DNA of 64,000 nt from Pogona vitticeps. Taxonomy: Eukaryota > Chordata > Lepidosauria > Squamata > Agamidae. Below the pieces are notes generated by a model. That model searched no databases. It saw only the letters and a list, made by a program, of their open reading frames with translations, and was not told the DNA's origin. The DNA is taken from contig NC_135794.1 in the NCBI RefSeq assembly GCF_051106095.1, forward strand, positions 22,632,747 through 22,696,746, read 5' to 3'. The position numbers were made by a program, and so were the translations under genes. Positions 1 through 14,500 of the stretch are shown here, one piece after another. Position 1 is the first letter of the stretch. Each line of letters opens with the position of its first letter.

Positions 1-1117
1 TTCTCGGGAACGAAATCTGTTGCGTTCAGTGAGATTTAGTTCAAAGCGAACAGGCAGGGACTTGGGGTGACTTTGTTAACAGTAGGAAGATCTATGGCTA
101 TTGATCATTAAGTACTTCTCTCTTCTCTTCTGTTTTGTTTGGTCCACATCGAGCAGAGGTTTTATTTCCTGAATGGGCCCATCAGGAGCTGTCCCATACA
201 CCCCACTGGAGCCCGGCAGTCCTGGAAAGCTGGTACTCGTTCTCCAACCTCTGTGGAGCCAGTTCCCACTTGATGGAAACGTTTGGGTAATCACTTTGTG
301 CTTGATCGTCAGAGCCGCTCTTTAAGTTTGGGGAGAGCGGGTTTAGGATCCCGAGTGCTCCCTCAGTGGGCCCTGTTAAGATATTCAGTGTGTCCTAAAA
401 GAACTGGTTGAATTTGTTGTCTCTTTCCACGTAGAGCAGATTGAAGGTTAGGCTTTTAAGAATGGAGATGTTTTTAAAAATCAGTTGTGTCTAGAAGTAG
501 AGGTGAGATTTGTTGTTGTTTAGTCGTGTCCGACTCTTTGTGACCCCAATAGACCAGAGCACACGCCAGGCCCTCCTGTCTTCCACTGCCTCCCGGAGGT
601 GGGTCAAATTCATGTTGGTCGCTTCAATGACCCTGTCCAACCATCTCGTCCTCTGTCGTCCCCTTCTCCTCTTGCCTTCACACTTTCCCAACATCAGGGT
701 CTTTTCCAGGGAGTCTTCTCTTCTCATGAGAAGAGGTGAGATACCCTTGCAGTAATAACCTTGGAACCCAATGGAAATGGGAGGGGAAAGCCCCGAATCC
801 CTATCCTTTCCTCTCCCTGACAGATTCTCCAATGCCATCCGGTTGGTGATTAAAACAGAGCGGTCGGAAGAACCTTGTCTGTATTTTCCTTCATGACTTT
901 GGCCCCCACCTCTCCAGGCTGGAATCTAGCAGTAGGGAAATTACCTGTGAAAGAAAGCAGCCCCGTGTCAGCCACAGAAGCAGAAATAAAAAGTACAGGA
1001 AAGAGGAGTTTAGGCTCATGGCCACACTTGCCATATGACACAAGCACTGAAAAGGAGCAACTTGCTTTTTAATTGTTGTCCATCATGGTTATTCTGACGA
1101 GTCTTTCTCTGTCCAGG
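1..1117. other. TICRR intron (left edge of window)
   Basis: No exon could be supported. A Bov-B end lies at 511-752. A reading frame at 918-990 beginning after CTCTCCAG could be an exon, but nothing in it was recognised. Confidence 0.5.
511..752 (-). mobile_element. Bov-B LINE 3' end fragment
   Basis: On the minus strand the sequence ends in the Bov-B terminal motif with GTCGGACACGACTAAACAACAACA; read backwards it encodes a late reverse-transcriptase piece (GKRRRGRQRTRWLDRV, AVEDRRAWR). It lies in a TICRR intron and is 5' truncated. Confidence 0.85.
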
Positions 1118-4100
1118 TTGCTTCAGGCAGGTTCTGCTAAAAAAGAAGAGGAAGACTCAAAATGCAAGATGGATCTGACACACGCTCTATCAGAATTCTA
1201 TCAGAGGAAATCTTCTGATCTCTCCGCTCGATCCCATCAGCGAGAGCACAGAAAGAGACGTACGTCCACATTGTGATGATCTTTCTGATGTTCTGAGCGG
1301 CAGGACGAACTGTTCCGAAGACAAAGTCCTCTCGCTTTTGATAAATACCTTTGCTTTCTTCACACGTGCTTTTGGGATGATCTGCCGGTAGATTTCTAGG
1401 ATTGGCCTAACTCCAGCCCTGCTTCTCTTTCTGATTTTTGCAGAAGGAGTTCCCCGGACCCCCGTTAGGCAGAAAATGAAAACAATGCCACGTTCTCTAC
1501 AGATGCTGAATGCAGCAAGACTGAATGTAAAGGCTCAAAAGTCCCAGCCAGAGGGAGAGCAGCCGGCCGGCGAAAAGGTTCTCCAAAGGCTGTTTCCAAG
1601 AAGACCCAATGATAGCGTGGAAGAAAGAGGGAAAATGGCGAAAAGCAAGCTATGTATGTGCAAAATGGGGTCCCCCTGTCTGTCAAAAGTTTGGGGTTCA
1701 TAAGAGGAGAAGAGAATTTGTAGGAATAGAAATGCTCAGTAAGGCCATCCAAAGAAAACAGGCAGTGTTGATTTGAGAAGCAGAAGGTACTGCTTTAAAT
1801 AAGGATTTGGAGTTGTGTATCATGATTTGCTTTTATCACCACCGGAGATGAAAGGCAGTTCATGCATCAGCTGTTGGGCTGGAAGTGATCCCAAGGAATT
1901 GTTCACACTAAACCCTGAGCTAAGTTGTGTTTCATGCAAAATGTTACTCAGTTTTGGAAAAGCAAAAGTGTCAACAAATAATTTCTATATATTACAAAAT
2001 TAAGGCATTGCTGTTTTGTGCTGTTCTTCAGCAGGAGGACTGCCTAAAGCATTTAGGCCAAATTCTTGTTTTTTAAACTCTTAATTGGTGTGTGCTTCTT
2101 TTACAGGCTTCAGAACTGAGGAAGAGATGCTTTCGTATGTGATTGCCCACTACCAGAAAGCTGTGACTGGTGGAGAAAATATGTTTGCATTCGCCCAGGA
2201 GATGGTGACAGCAGTTAACACATTTCAGAAATCAAATCAGGTGAGGCAGATCGAACTGGTTGGATAGGTCTGTGGTTTAGGTACCCGGCTGTGAAGCCAG
2301 AGGCTGGGAGATCGATTCCCCACTGGGCCTCTCGGGAGAAGAGCCAGCCTGGGTATCCTTGGGCCAGCTGCAGAGTCCCATGGATCCCCAGTAGAAGGGA
2401 ATGGGAAATCCACTTCTGCGTAGTCCTTACCTGGAAAGGGTCACCATAAGTCATAATTGATGACATACAATTATTATTAAGGTAGATAGACAAGTGTCTG
2501 TTTGCTTTATAAGTCTTTCACTGATTTTAAAAATGCAATTTAACAAGGCACGTTCTTAAACCAAGAGCACTTTTTCCTTTATTTTCATTTCTTCCTCTTG
2601 CATTCCCTTTTTCACCTTTCCCAAAACTCAGGAAAAGCCACTCATTTTTCTAGAAGTGAAAGAGAGAGCCTAGTCTTGACTTAGTCCCAGAATGTGCCTC
2701 CGGAGGCATTGAATATCAGAGTTACAAACACAAGCGGCCATGTTACTGCTGGGTTTTGTGTACATTTTTGTGTTTCGTCTCTCCTGAGAATTGGTGCCAT
2801 TTAAAAGGGCCCAGCTAAATGATACATTAAGTGTGTGTTGTGTTTAATGTATCCTTTTGTTTCCTGCCTAATCTTGCTGACAGGGTATTGTTTCTGTCAT
2901 AAAATGCAAACAAGGAAGTGAGATATTTAGATAATGTTTTTACATGTTGAGATAATAGAGTTGCTATAACTGGTGTAAGAAATTAGGCTTGCAACAAAAT
3001 GGTGCAGCCAGTTATGCCCTGATTTAGGCTGATCCATTCTGTGTTATGTGGGACGTGCGTGGTGCTGCGGGTTAAAACGCAGAAGCCTCCGTGCTGCAAG
3101 GTCAGAAGACCAAGCAGCCATAAGATCGAATCCACGCGACGGAGGGAGCTCCCGTCACTTGTCCCAGCTCCCGCCAACCTAGCAGTTTGAAAGCATGTAA
3201 AAATGTGAGTAGATAAATAGGTACCACCTCGGTGGGAAGGTAATGGTGTTCTGTGTCTAGTCGCGTTGGCCACGTGACCACAGAAACTGTCTATGGACAA
3301 ACGCCGGCTCTACGGCTTGGAGACGGGGATGCGCAGTGCACCCTAGAATCAGACACAACTAGACTAAATATGAAGGGGAACCTTTACCTTTTATTCTGTG
3401 TTATGTTCCCTGTTTTCTATTCCCCCCTTGCTCACAAACTCAGCTTTCTGTGGCTACTCAGCATAGACCCCCTTAACAGATTTCTGTTGGTTCCCATCTC
3501 ACAGAGTTTATTTTTGTTTCTGCTTGATTGCTCCCTCTCTCTGGTTTATATTGCCTCTTCCCCCCTCCCCCATTTCCCTGTTTTGGCCATAATCCCATCA
3601 GTATTCATCACCTCAGTCCACTGCTAGAATGAGTGTTTCATAAAGATTTCTTTTTAAAAAGCATGTACCCTTTGAAAAACCGTGTAGTTCTAAATCTCAG
3701 CTGCCGAGGCAAGACCAGGCACTTGTTCTCTCTACCGAAGCAGGATACCAACCGCTAATATTTACTTGTTTCAAAAAACTGCCAGTTTCTCTGACAAAAA
3801 GTTAAAGTGATGAACAGCATGTAGCACAATTGGGACTTAAATAGAATTTCACTCATAGCATCAAAATGTGATTCCCTGCAGGGAAAAACATGTTTGTGTA
3901 TTACATGGAGCTTGGTGTGTTTTTCTGATCAAATACCTACCCTTTTGTGTCCCAGAGAAAGAGAAATATTTTTGGTTTCCATCCTTTTGTTTAACATACT
4001 GTATTCTCTGCATGGGTCATCTTGGCAAACATGTAGCTTTTCCCTAGCGAAGTGCTACAATTGTGTGTTGGGCAATTATTTCCTGAGCTAGACAGCAAAC

Positions 4101-7100
4101 AGCCTGTGACACTCCTTCCAATTTTATGTCTGCAGGAAGCCGCTGTGAATGCAATCCGAAACAGCCTCTTGAAGACCAGCCAAGCCCTTCGTCAACAACT
4201 CGGCGGTCACACTGACAAAGAAATCAAAATAAAAGAGTAGGAGACAAAACAATATGTTTTTGAAACCGTTTGTTTGGGCAGTCAAGGAGCTTGCTGCTGC
4301 CATCCTTTGCCTTAAAGAAATCTTTTTAAGTCAGAAAGCTTTGTTTTTATTTGGTGGCCTAGATCAAACAAACCCACCGGACATAAGAGTTCATAGAACC
4401 ATAGAATGGAGTTGGAAGGGGCCTAGAAGGCTGTTGAATCCGACCCCCTGCTCAGTGCAGGAATTCAAATCAAAGGATATTTGCCAGGGGGGTTATCTAG
4501 ATTTCTCTTGGAATAGTCAGATATGGTCCCCAGTTTGGTTCAACAGTAATAAAACAGTAATGAAATCTGAACTCTTAAGCAATTCGAGTTGCCTCTCCCA
4601 GTGAAGGATCCAGAACATTGTTTTTATCGGTGATCATAAACGTAAGTCCCATCTGGCGTTTGGCTTTCCTTCTTCAAAGGATAGCAGTTGCAAAGGGTCA
4701 CTTTCCCGCATGCGTGGGCTGTTTCTGGGTAGCTGCTGTCGCTAATTTGCATAAAGGATATATAATTAGCCATGGAGAATAACTTATCCGCCTCGATCTC
4801 ACCTTTTCTTTTCCTTAACAGGTGTCAGCTCCAGGTATATTTACGCTTGGAGATGTGCCTCCAGTGTCCATCTTTGCAGACTGACCCAGATGGGACAGAA
4901 GAACTTGTGGAAGAGGTAGGCCCATTCATCTGGGTTCTAGAGAACAAAAAGTGGCATTCTTTTGTCAGGTGCCTGCCAGATGTGCTGGATTACGGCTCCC
5001 ATCATCCATAACCAGAATGGGAAAGGCAGCCCAATCCATCCGGTAGGCACCAGATGGAGGGTGGTTGGACCTTTTTGAGCAGTTCTGTCCCCTCAACTGT
5101 CTTGCAGGTGACAGAGATGTTACGGATACTGTGTTTGACTGAAGACCCCGGGTACCTCGCTAGGTTTTTGGAAGAGGTGGTAGACACGTAAGTGCTTTTT
5201 GCATGCTACTGAATTATTATTTTAATTTATGGATTGGTTTGCGAAACAGTGGGCACAGATAGATATCACAGATCCTGTTATCCACCTGGTGAGAGAACTA
5301 TGTAATCATTAAAGTAGAGTTGATGGATGTTGCAGGCTGCTGATTTAAGATTTGACTATCCGTCTAGCTCTTTCTGATTTTTACTGCTGCTACACTTGAT
5401 AATCTGTTAAAGCTAAACAAGTAACAGGGACAGAAAATTAGTACAACTTCTCATAAAGCATCACAAAAAGGACAAAAATTCCAAAAATAAATATATAAAT
5501 TGAAACATTTAATTTTAAGTCGGTGGGGATACTTCACATTATATCTAACCTTTGTTCCCAATGAATTTGGTTTCTTTTTGCTCATTTTTCTAAAGCTGCA
5601 AAATACAGCCCAGATAGTACTTGAGTCTCATCATTATTATAGTCACAGTACTGTATTCTTTTATTATCTGACTTTTCAGGAATTGGGTTTAGAGCTTGTT
5701 ATGCTTCCATGCAGTGCTGAGTTTTTTAGGAATCTCTGAGAATTATAATGTCCTGTGGTCTTACCTTTCAATCAACCCTACTTCTGAGTTGCATAGTTAT
5801 TTTACTGAACACACAGTGTGAATTTTAGCTGCTTGATTGAATACCTAGTTGTGTAAAGGCTTTCTAGCTGAGCTGAATTCCTTCTTTTCTGCGGAATTAA
5901 CTGAAACCAGATAGTTAAGGTTGTGTTGTACAGATGTGGAAACATGTAATGAGTATATATGGCTTTTCTGTTGATTTGATCTCAGGCCAGTACGCTTTCC
6001 ATAATGATCACAACCATTCTGATTGACCCTAAATATAGGAATGTACTGATAGGAAATATACAGTGGTGCCCCGCATAGCGAGGTTAATCCGTTCCGGATT
6101 AACCATAGCTATTCGGAAACATCGCTAAACAGAATAGAAAAACCCATTGGAACGCATTAAACTTCATTTAATAAATTCCAATGGGCCCCAAACTCACCGT
6201 TCAGCGATGTTCCTCCATAGCGCAGCCATTTTCGCACCCTCGGTAAGCGAGGGCAGGGCGCGAAAGCGCTGCGCATGGCCATTTTGGGTCTTCCGGCGGC
6301 CATTTTGGAACAGCCGATCAGGTGTTCCCCCGACATCGCAAAGCGACTTTTGCCCAATGGAACCATCGGTATGCAATTGCATTAGCGATCCCAAAAAACG
6401 GATCGCTATGCGAATTCGTTGTTAAATGGTGCACTCGTTATGCGAGGCACCACTGTAGAGGGAATATCACTGTTTTAACTGTACGAACTGTGCCAGTATG
6501 GCTTGCCAAGGGTCCAAGCCATATTGGTATGATTAGGGTTAGACTTTCTGGCATTGCGTCTTCGAATGCAATTCTTGTTCTCTGCAGGTATGTGGAATCC
6601 ATGCCCAAGCTGCTCGGAGACTTGTACTACAGCTTGGGGACACAGATTCCCCCAAAGTTGGCCTCGGTCCTTCCGGCAGACCTCTTCAGTGACGATTCCA
6701 TAAACCAAGAAGGCCAAACCCCAAGGCTTCCGGCTTCCGCTGCCTCCGTTCCCATTTCTAAACCGGCTTCCTTAACCGATGATGCTCATCAGCTAGAGGA
6801 GCTGCGCTCCAGATCGGCCAAGAAACGGTACCTGCATTTCAGAGCAGGAAGTAGTAGCATTGAGTTAAAATTAGACTTAAGTTGAGTTCCATTTAGTCAA
6901 TTCATAGAAGGTGATACATGAGCATATCTCCTTGTTTTTGATGAAATGTTCATATCTTGTATTTTCTCTGATTGAAGTTTGGGGAGATACGCAACAAAAT
7001 AATAAAACCCTGGAAGTGCCAATATCAGGAGAACGTGGCCAATAATGTCAAACAGTGTTTTGGGGATTTTCCTATCGGGCATTCTTTGTAAGTTTGATTA

Positions 7101-10100
7101 TCTATGAGGACAGAGTTCTAGAATAAGTTATAGGGCTTGGTCGACCTGGCCAGTACCAGCCTGAACTAAATGTGGTCCCTAAAATAAGCCTCAGAGGTCT
7201 CTGCTGGTCTGGCACCCAGGATTCCACAGATCTTTGGAAAGTTACTATAATTTTCAGAAAGCCCCAGCCAGGAAGGTGTCAGATCCTGCATTCCCCCCCC
7301 CTTCCCATTACTTCCACTTTTTCTAACACTGTTTGACTTAGCAACGAAATTACTACTTAATATACAAAACACAACCAATCTTTTCCACGCCCAGTCTACT
7401 TACAGTTGGTTTTGGAACAACTTGGATGACGTGCGTGAAACTGTTAGTTCAACAGTTGAAAGCTAGACATTCTTGTTCAAAGTGGTGGGCCCACAAGGCT
7501 GGCTTTCTCAAAATGATAGTTGAGATGTTCCTTCATGGCTTAGACATTTATCTTATGCTTCTAGAAGGAGTACCCTAGCCAGGCACCGGAGTGTGACAGA
7601 GGCACCCCAGAACTTACGCCAGATAGAAGTTCCTCAGGGACCCAAGAATCGTAGTAGAAAGGTGAGTTATTTTCCCAAGAGCAAATAGTTAATAATTACA
7701 TACTGCTTAGTTGATTCTGACTTAGGGTGGTGGCCCTTTTCAGGTTTTCCCCGGGTAGAGAGTACTGAGAAGTGTGTTACCATCCCCGTCCTCTGGGGGG
7801 TGCCCTGGGGCCGTGCAGTTTGCCCAAGGCCACCCAGGCTGGCTCTTCTACAAGGCATTTGATACGGGGAAGCGGTGAGAGGGGGGCTCACACTCCCAAA
7901 CCCCTGCCTCTACAGCCAGATTTTCCATCTCATTGAGCTATCCAGCCAAAGAGAGTGTTTGGGATGTTTTTTTTTTAAAATGCGGAACATTTCCCCCCAC
8001 AAAGAGCAAAACCCAAGACCAAACCATCTTGTAATGTGTGTAAGAGCTATAAAACCACTATATCACTTTGTGCCCTCTTGTTGGACTTACAAAAGTCTTG
8101 GTAACTGTGATGTTACACAGGTTTGCCCCACAGATATTTTAATTAGATTTTTCGTGGAACTCAGAGCTCTGTTCCATATAAATGTCTTTCAGTTCTCAGA
8201 GTTAGCTTTCCAGAGGAGACCTATCAGTCGAAGGAACTTTGAAATATTCTTAACACGACGGTATTATTTATTTAGGACAACTCTCGCTCATGTGTTATTG
8301 CAAAGACAGAACCAGCTCCACAGAAGGTAGCGGTCCAAGGTAAGCCTCACTTCATTTCCTTAGTTGGATCACAGAATTACAGAGCTGTCTGTTCCAACCT
8401 GCTGCTGCTTTAGGAAATCCACACTTAGAGCATGTCTGTTGCTTTCCACGGAAGCTAGTTGAAAGAGAACTAAGCAGTGGGAGCTTTCTAGAATTATGCA
8501 GGTGTAAAGTACCAGATGATCAATTCTAGCTTGTGTCTTTCCTTTGTCTGGAAAAATGCTTTATCCCTCCTAAGTTAATTTAAGAGTTGAAGGGAAAATG
8601 CTAAAAGCCAATCAAGGTGTGCTGGGGGATAACTTGGTAGGTGTTTATCCAATCTTGCAGTGTTAAATACAACCATATACAGTGGTGCCCTGCTTGACGA
8701 CGATAATGTGTTCCAGCAAAATCGCTGTACAGCGAATATCGTAGTAAAGCGGAATAAACCCATTGGGATGCATTGAAAACCGGTCAGTGCGTTCCAGTGG
8801 GGGAAATACCTGATTGTGCAGCGAAGATCCTCCATAGGGCGGCCATTTTCCGATGCCTGTAAAGCGAAAATAGGTCAGCAATACAGCAGGGAGCCATTTT
8901 GCGAACCGTCGATCAGCTGTTTTTAGATCGTCATTAAGCAAAAAATCAATTCCTGAAGCAGGGAACTGATTGTCGTGAAGTGAAAATCCCCCATTGAATC
9001 ATTGTTTTGCGAGCGCTGTAGCGATTGCAAAAAAACTCATCGTTAAGCGATTTCCTCATCAAGCGGGGTAATCGTCAAGCGGGGCAGCACTGTATATATA
9101 ATCTTCCAATTAAATATCAAAGATCTAAGGCTAAAATTTGATTATGAATCCCATCTAGAGCAGAACTGTTGAACAAATTGAACTGCTATAGGTTTTGGCT
9201 TATCAAGTTTCCATTGGTGTCATGAATCTACTTCAGTTGGGGGGATACAAATTGGAATCGAGTCTGATCTCCCCATTTAAGACCTTGGCGGTGATTTCTG
9301 GCCGTTAAAGGCCCACCACCGCCACCATCCTGAATTCTTCCCCAGGTCAAGAGGGAATCCAGAGGGAGCCTTAGAAGTTGCAAAGGTGTGAAAGGAAACT
9401 TAATGAGCTATAGAAGCCTGCAGCTGATGATGTCATCAATTAACTTGGGTGTAACTTTATGCAAGAGGATTTTGGTCGAAATAATCTGCCTTTTTACAGT
9501 GTCTCTCTCTTTTTTTTAAATGAACCGAGCCATCTGGATTTTAATCTGCTTGGGAAAGGACTCATTTTCCCCACTATGCTTATAGTCAGCAATAACTCAT
9601 ATTCTCTTTGCTTTCTGATGGTTTCAGAAGTAACAAAGGTGCGAAGGAATCTCTTCAATGAAAAAATGCTTTCCCCAGGCAAAAGATCCCTGGCAAAAAT
9701 TCCTCGAAGCCAGTCGGTGTCTGCTTTGGAAGGTCTAAAACGTAAACGTAGCCAGTCTAGCGGGGGCGCGAGAGGTAAGAGATGACTGTATGTGAGCACC
9801 TAACGGCTGAAATAACCGCCATGCTGTCTGGCGTTCTTCCTCCCTCTTTCTTGATTCTGCTGCCTTTCGTGTATAAAGCAACTGTGTTGGCTTCTTTCCA
9901 AGTCAAAGCAACGAAACTGTTACGTTCCCCAAAGAATCTCACCCTGCGATACACCACCCTTGGTCTCTGAAATGCATGAATGAATCAATGAATGGGCGTA
10001 ATAGAAGGGCGCAGGTGGAATGCATTTCTCCTCAAAGACTGGGGCTAGAGTTAAGAACCTAGGATGGATCTGTGGAAGCAAAGAGCGGGATGTGACTTTG

Positions 10101-11515
10101 GCTCGACGTGAGCTTTAGACAAAGCATGGGGAGATCCTACTTCTTTTCCAGTTGATTCCAGACAAACGCTTTGCTAGATTTCTGGATGGGAATCTGGGCT
10201 CACAACTTCCAAGAAGAACTTCAGACGCTCCCTGCTCGGGGAGCCCTTGTATCTCAAAAGAGATTAGATGAGGAGTTCATGATAGGAAAGCAGATGCCAT
10301 GCCTAGTTCCCTTTCCTTTGCTCTGGAATGAGAACAGGGGAGAAGATCTGGAGGGTCTTTCTACCTCCGAACAGTCCCTTTAAACAAAACAAAGCAAGGA
10401 ATCTGGAGAATTTGAAAAAATGTGCATGGGACTAGACAAAGTACAAGCAAACCTACCTCTGAGGTAGCATTCCTTGGCTCAGCGTGGGCTAAGCACCACC
10501 TTCCTGTTTTGACTCTTTCTTCAGGCAGTCACAAATTACTGACCAAGAGTGTGGCGGAGACCCCACTCCACAAGCAGATCTCAAGGAGGTTGCTATACAA
10601 GCAGATCAAAGGCCGGTGAGCGACATCTGCCAGTCCCCCTTGGTGGAAATGGTGCTGGGGGGGGGCTTGGTTTTGGCTTTCCTTAATGAGGAGTCTCTGG
10701 TCCCGTTCTGCAGAATTTAAAACTCCGCTTTGCTCCGCAGGTGTTCGGATCCCGGGCCCGAAGTTGGTATTGTAGAAGAATCTCCCGAAAAAGACATCGC
10801 CTGTAGGTGGTCTCTCTCTCTCTCTTTCGTTTCCAGCCTTGGAGGGGTGGCGGGCGCTTTGTAACCGTGATCCTCTGGACAAGACAGGAGATGGCATGCT
10901 AGAGGCTGTCAGGGGGTGGCTTTTCACTTCTGACGGTGGAGTTGGAGCAGCCCACCAGGGGCTGGTATCCTGCTCTAGCTGCTGTGTTCTGTCGCTGGCC
11001 TTCCAGGCTGGCACACCCCTCCGCCTGCTTTTCTTTCACCTGTCCCGGTGGGCTGGATCGCTGTAGGAAGTGGAGGACAAGCCACAGAGCAGAAGCTTGC
11101 TCAGAGTTCCCCTTCCCTGCCCTATCCTGATGGAGGATGAAAGAAAAGTTTGATGTAGATTAAGTTTTTATAAAGTAAAGACTGCAATCCCTCCATTTCC
11201 CCTTGTGTCAGGACTACAGGCTGAGATTCACCGGATGTGGGTATAATCCACCTTGACCTTTTCCCCCCTTATTCTGACTGTCTGAAAGGTGGCTTAAGAA
11301 GAAGTCCACAGATCAAGCAGCTGCTACGAGACAGAACGCGCTCTGGTTCCTTCTACAATGCAGAATCAAGTCAGAGGAGTATACTGCAAAGATATTCTGT
11401 GCACCGAGAAGCAGCAGGTGATCAGGAGAATGTACTAGGTATGAAGCCACGAGAGGAAATCAATTGCTCTCAGTAATTTTGCACTCCTTTTCTCAAATGG
11501 ATAGGGATATATACA

Positions 11516-11569
<54 letters not shown>

Positions 11570-14500
11570 AGAAGGAACATAGATGTTAATCCATATCTGC
11601 TAGGTGGCTATATTTTAAAAATGTTATCTAGGCCAAAAGAGACGGTTCAGGACCTAGGGTGCATACTCATTTGGAAGCTTGTATCAGTTTATGAAGTGAT
11701 TGGCTCCTTTTGACTTACCAAGCTAGGTGAGCAGCATGTGCTCAATGTGCATTGGGCATCCGACCCCCTTTTCTTTCGAATCAAGAATTTAATGTTGGAA
11801 GCGTAGCAGAGAGCTGGCAGTAGGGGAGACAAACCCCATGTGAGGTTATAGGTAAAGTGGGATCCTCAGGGGTTTGACATGACTTTCAGAAGCTGATGTG
11901 TGTCCGTACCTGTCTTATACCTTTCTTTAAATAGGCTTGGTGTCGCCTCCTGTAAAAAAAGCCATCCGGTCCCCGAAGAGTCTCCTCTTTGGAGCCGTTC
12001 TTGATGACTTTAGTCCTGGGGGGAAGGACTCTTCCCAGACAAGCAGAACACTCTCCTCTGATCAGCCTACTCTTTATGCGGTAAAGACGCCCTCCTCTTC
12101 GTTCATACCTGCCTCTCTACCGGCTTTTTCAACTCTTGCTTCTAGTGCATAGCTTTTAAGTATGTGATGCTTGGGCTTGATTAACTTCCTGACTATAAAG
12201 CGCTTCAAGATGCCGCTTATCCATTCTGTTCTTCTGTTCTTATCCCAAAGAACTGGTCTCTTTTCCTTCTCTTTCCCAGACACCCAGGAAAAGTCCTTTT
12301 CGGTCTTCCCGGAGGCTCACGAGCCCCCCCAGTGTTACGCTGAGAAGGTCTCCCCGAATTCAACAGAAGGCCGAGCCTGTGCTTTGGAAAACCCCCGCCC
12401 GAAAGTCTGGGGCAGCAAAAAGTCTGGGAGACCTCTTTTCTCCTTGTAGGCAGAAGAGCAAGTCTTTGCCTGAATTTGTAGGAAGTAAAGAAGGCAATCT
12501 GGCAAGAGAAGGGGTTTCCTCCCCCTCCAGCATGTCAGCACACCAGCAAGCCTTAGGAAAACCGGAGAGGCGGGAGGCCCTGGACGACGTCTTTGCTTCC
12601 CCTGCAGGTGCTTCTGATTCTGCAGCCGCCCCGTCGGCGTCCCCGCCTCCATGCCTCCTCAACGCAGAGGGGAAGTTCCTCTCGGGACTTCAGTCTCCAA
12701 GGCGCTCCCTGAGGGTGGCCCAGAAATCAGCCTCCCCGACCTCTGCTCGGAAACAGATCCTCGCGTCGGAAAGAGTGATGCCTCCAGAGCGGCCTTTCCT
12801 GGCAGGGTTGGACTCTGGGCCCTCGGAGGTCACGCCCACCGTATTCAGAGGTGCCCCGTCAGATCTGTCTTCCCGACCAAAGAGCACCAGTCCTGCTGGA
12901 GCCTTTTCTCGGGCAGGTGATGCTCTTCTGCTACCCGAGTCTTCACTTTGGGACCAGCCCGTAAAGACTGCGGCCGCCTGTGCCCTCTCCCCCACTGGGG
13001 CCCCAAGAGCCCCAGCTTCTGTATCCAGAGAGCCCCCTTTGAGACCCGAAAAGGGCAACAGCCCCTTGCCCGCAAAAGCCCCCCAGTCCCCTGCCTGCAT
13101 AGCTGTAGGTGACCTGGACCTTTCCAAGCGTCATGAAGAATGTTCAGGTAGGGACAGCCCCAGTTTTTCAGCTAAAAACAACCCCTTTGGCAAACCTGAT
13201 GATACGGAAAGCCTGCCGTTGGTGGAGAAACCTGGACAGACAGTGGAGGCACTGACTTCAAGTATGAGGAGGGATTCAGGAGGAGGCACGTCTCCTGATT
13301 CTGCCTGGAAAAAATATGGGCTTCTCCAGGATACCGTAGTGATGTGTGAGCGACTTGATGCTTCCTCTCTGTTCAGGAACGGCCTCGCCTCGAGCCCTCG
13401 GGCAAGCCAAGGCAGAGAGGCTTCACCGGGGGCTTTGCCAGCAGAAAAGGTGGAGGATGGAGAGCCTCTAGCGTTCCGGAGCCCACCCGGCTGCAGCCGG
13501 ACTTCTGTGCTTCACACCCCGAAGTCTAGCTGCCGGACCTACACGCTGCGCTGCACGGCAGACCGAAGGCAGCGAGAGGCCGCCGCGAGGCTGGGAAACT
13601 CCGAAATGACAACGACGGCAGCGTCCGGCACGCCCCTGGCTGCTCGAGCATCGCGTTCATTGGCCGGCTCTCCGACCTACGAGGTTGAGCTCATGATGCA
13701 GGCCTCTGGGCTGCCCAGGCTCCGAATTAAACGAATCCCCTCGGGGTCGGCGCCGGAACCTGAGAAACCGAAAGGAGAGGAGACTAGTCTGACTCAGGGG
13801 GAGCTTTCCCTGAGCTGCTGTGGCCGGCATGCAGGAAGACAAGCGGACCCGCCTTCTGTCTCACCCTCCTGTGTCCACTCTGCCCACAGCACCCCTGGGA
13901 AATTGGGGACCGCCGGGCAGACCTACATATGCCAGTCGTACACACCGACACGCTGCGCTTCGTGTGCCGCCTCTCCGTCGCAAGGCAACACTGGCATTCC
14001 CTGGACCCCTTCCCTGAGGCAGAAAGGAAAAGTGACTCCGGAAGCCATCAAAGACTGGCCTCGGCGGAAAAGGGCCGGAGGGGGCTGTGGCAGAAGTGAG
14101 AGGCAGGCAGGGGCCACGGGGGAGACCACCGCCTGGGAGGTGGCTGGAGTGAGGACCGCCGAGCCCTTCGGCGGTGGCAGTAAAGCGCTGCTCCTGGGGG
14201 AATTCGAACTCGAAGGCGTTTATCGGCTGCCAGACCAGTCGCCTTGCAGCGACACGGAGCCCAGCGGCGACGAGGGCGGCCGCGGAGAGACCTCTCACCT
14301 CCGCTCTCGGAAAAGGGCCTTGGTGGAGAGCCCGTCTCCCCCGGAAGGGGCCGCGCAGGAGGTGAAGCGGTCCTGCCTAAAGGCAGCAAGCCCCGGAGCG
14401 GCTGCCCATCCCAGTGAACAGCTCAGCCTCGGGAAAGGGCCGGCGTCTTCCGACGGGACTGTCCGGGAAGCCGAGGAGGTCTTCAGCTTCTCCGGTACGT

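Noticed and set aside
491-838. 115-residue minus-strand protein
   Set aside because: It is the tail of a Bov-B reverse-transcriptase frame with flanking intron, not a host gene.
918-990. Possible extra TICRR exon after CTCTCCAG
   Set aside because: The peptide is not recognisable as TICRR and the donor (GTACAG) is weak.
12690-13127. Long minus-strand open frames over the large TICRR exon, also 13861-14298
   Set aside because: They are antisense shadows of a GC-rich, codon-biased exon and match nothing known.
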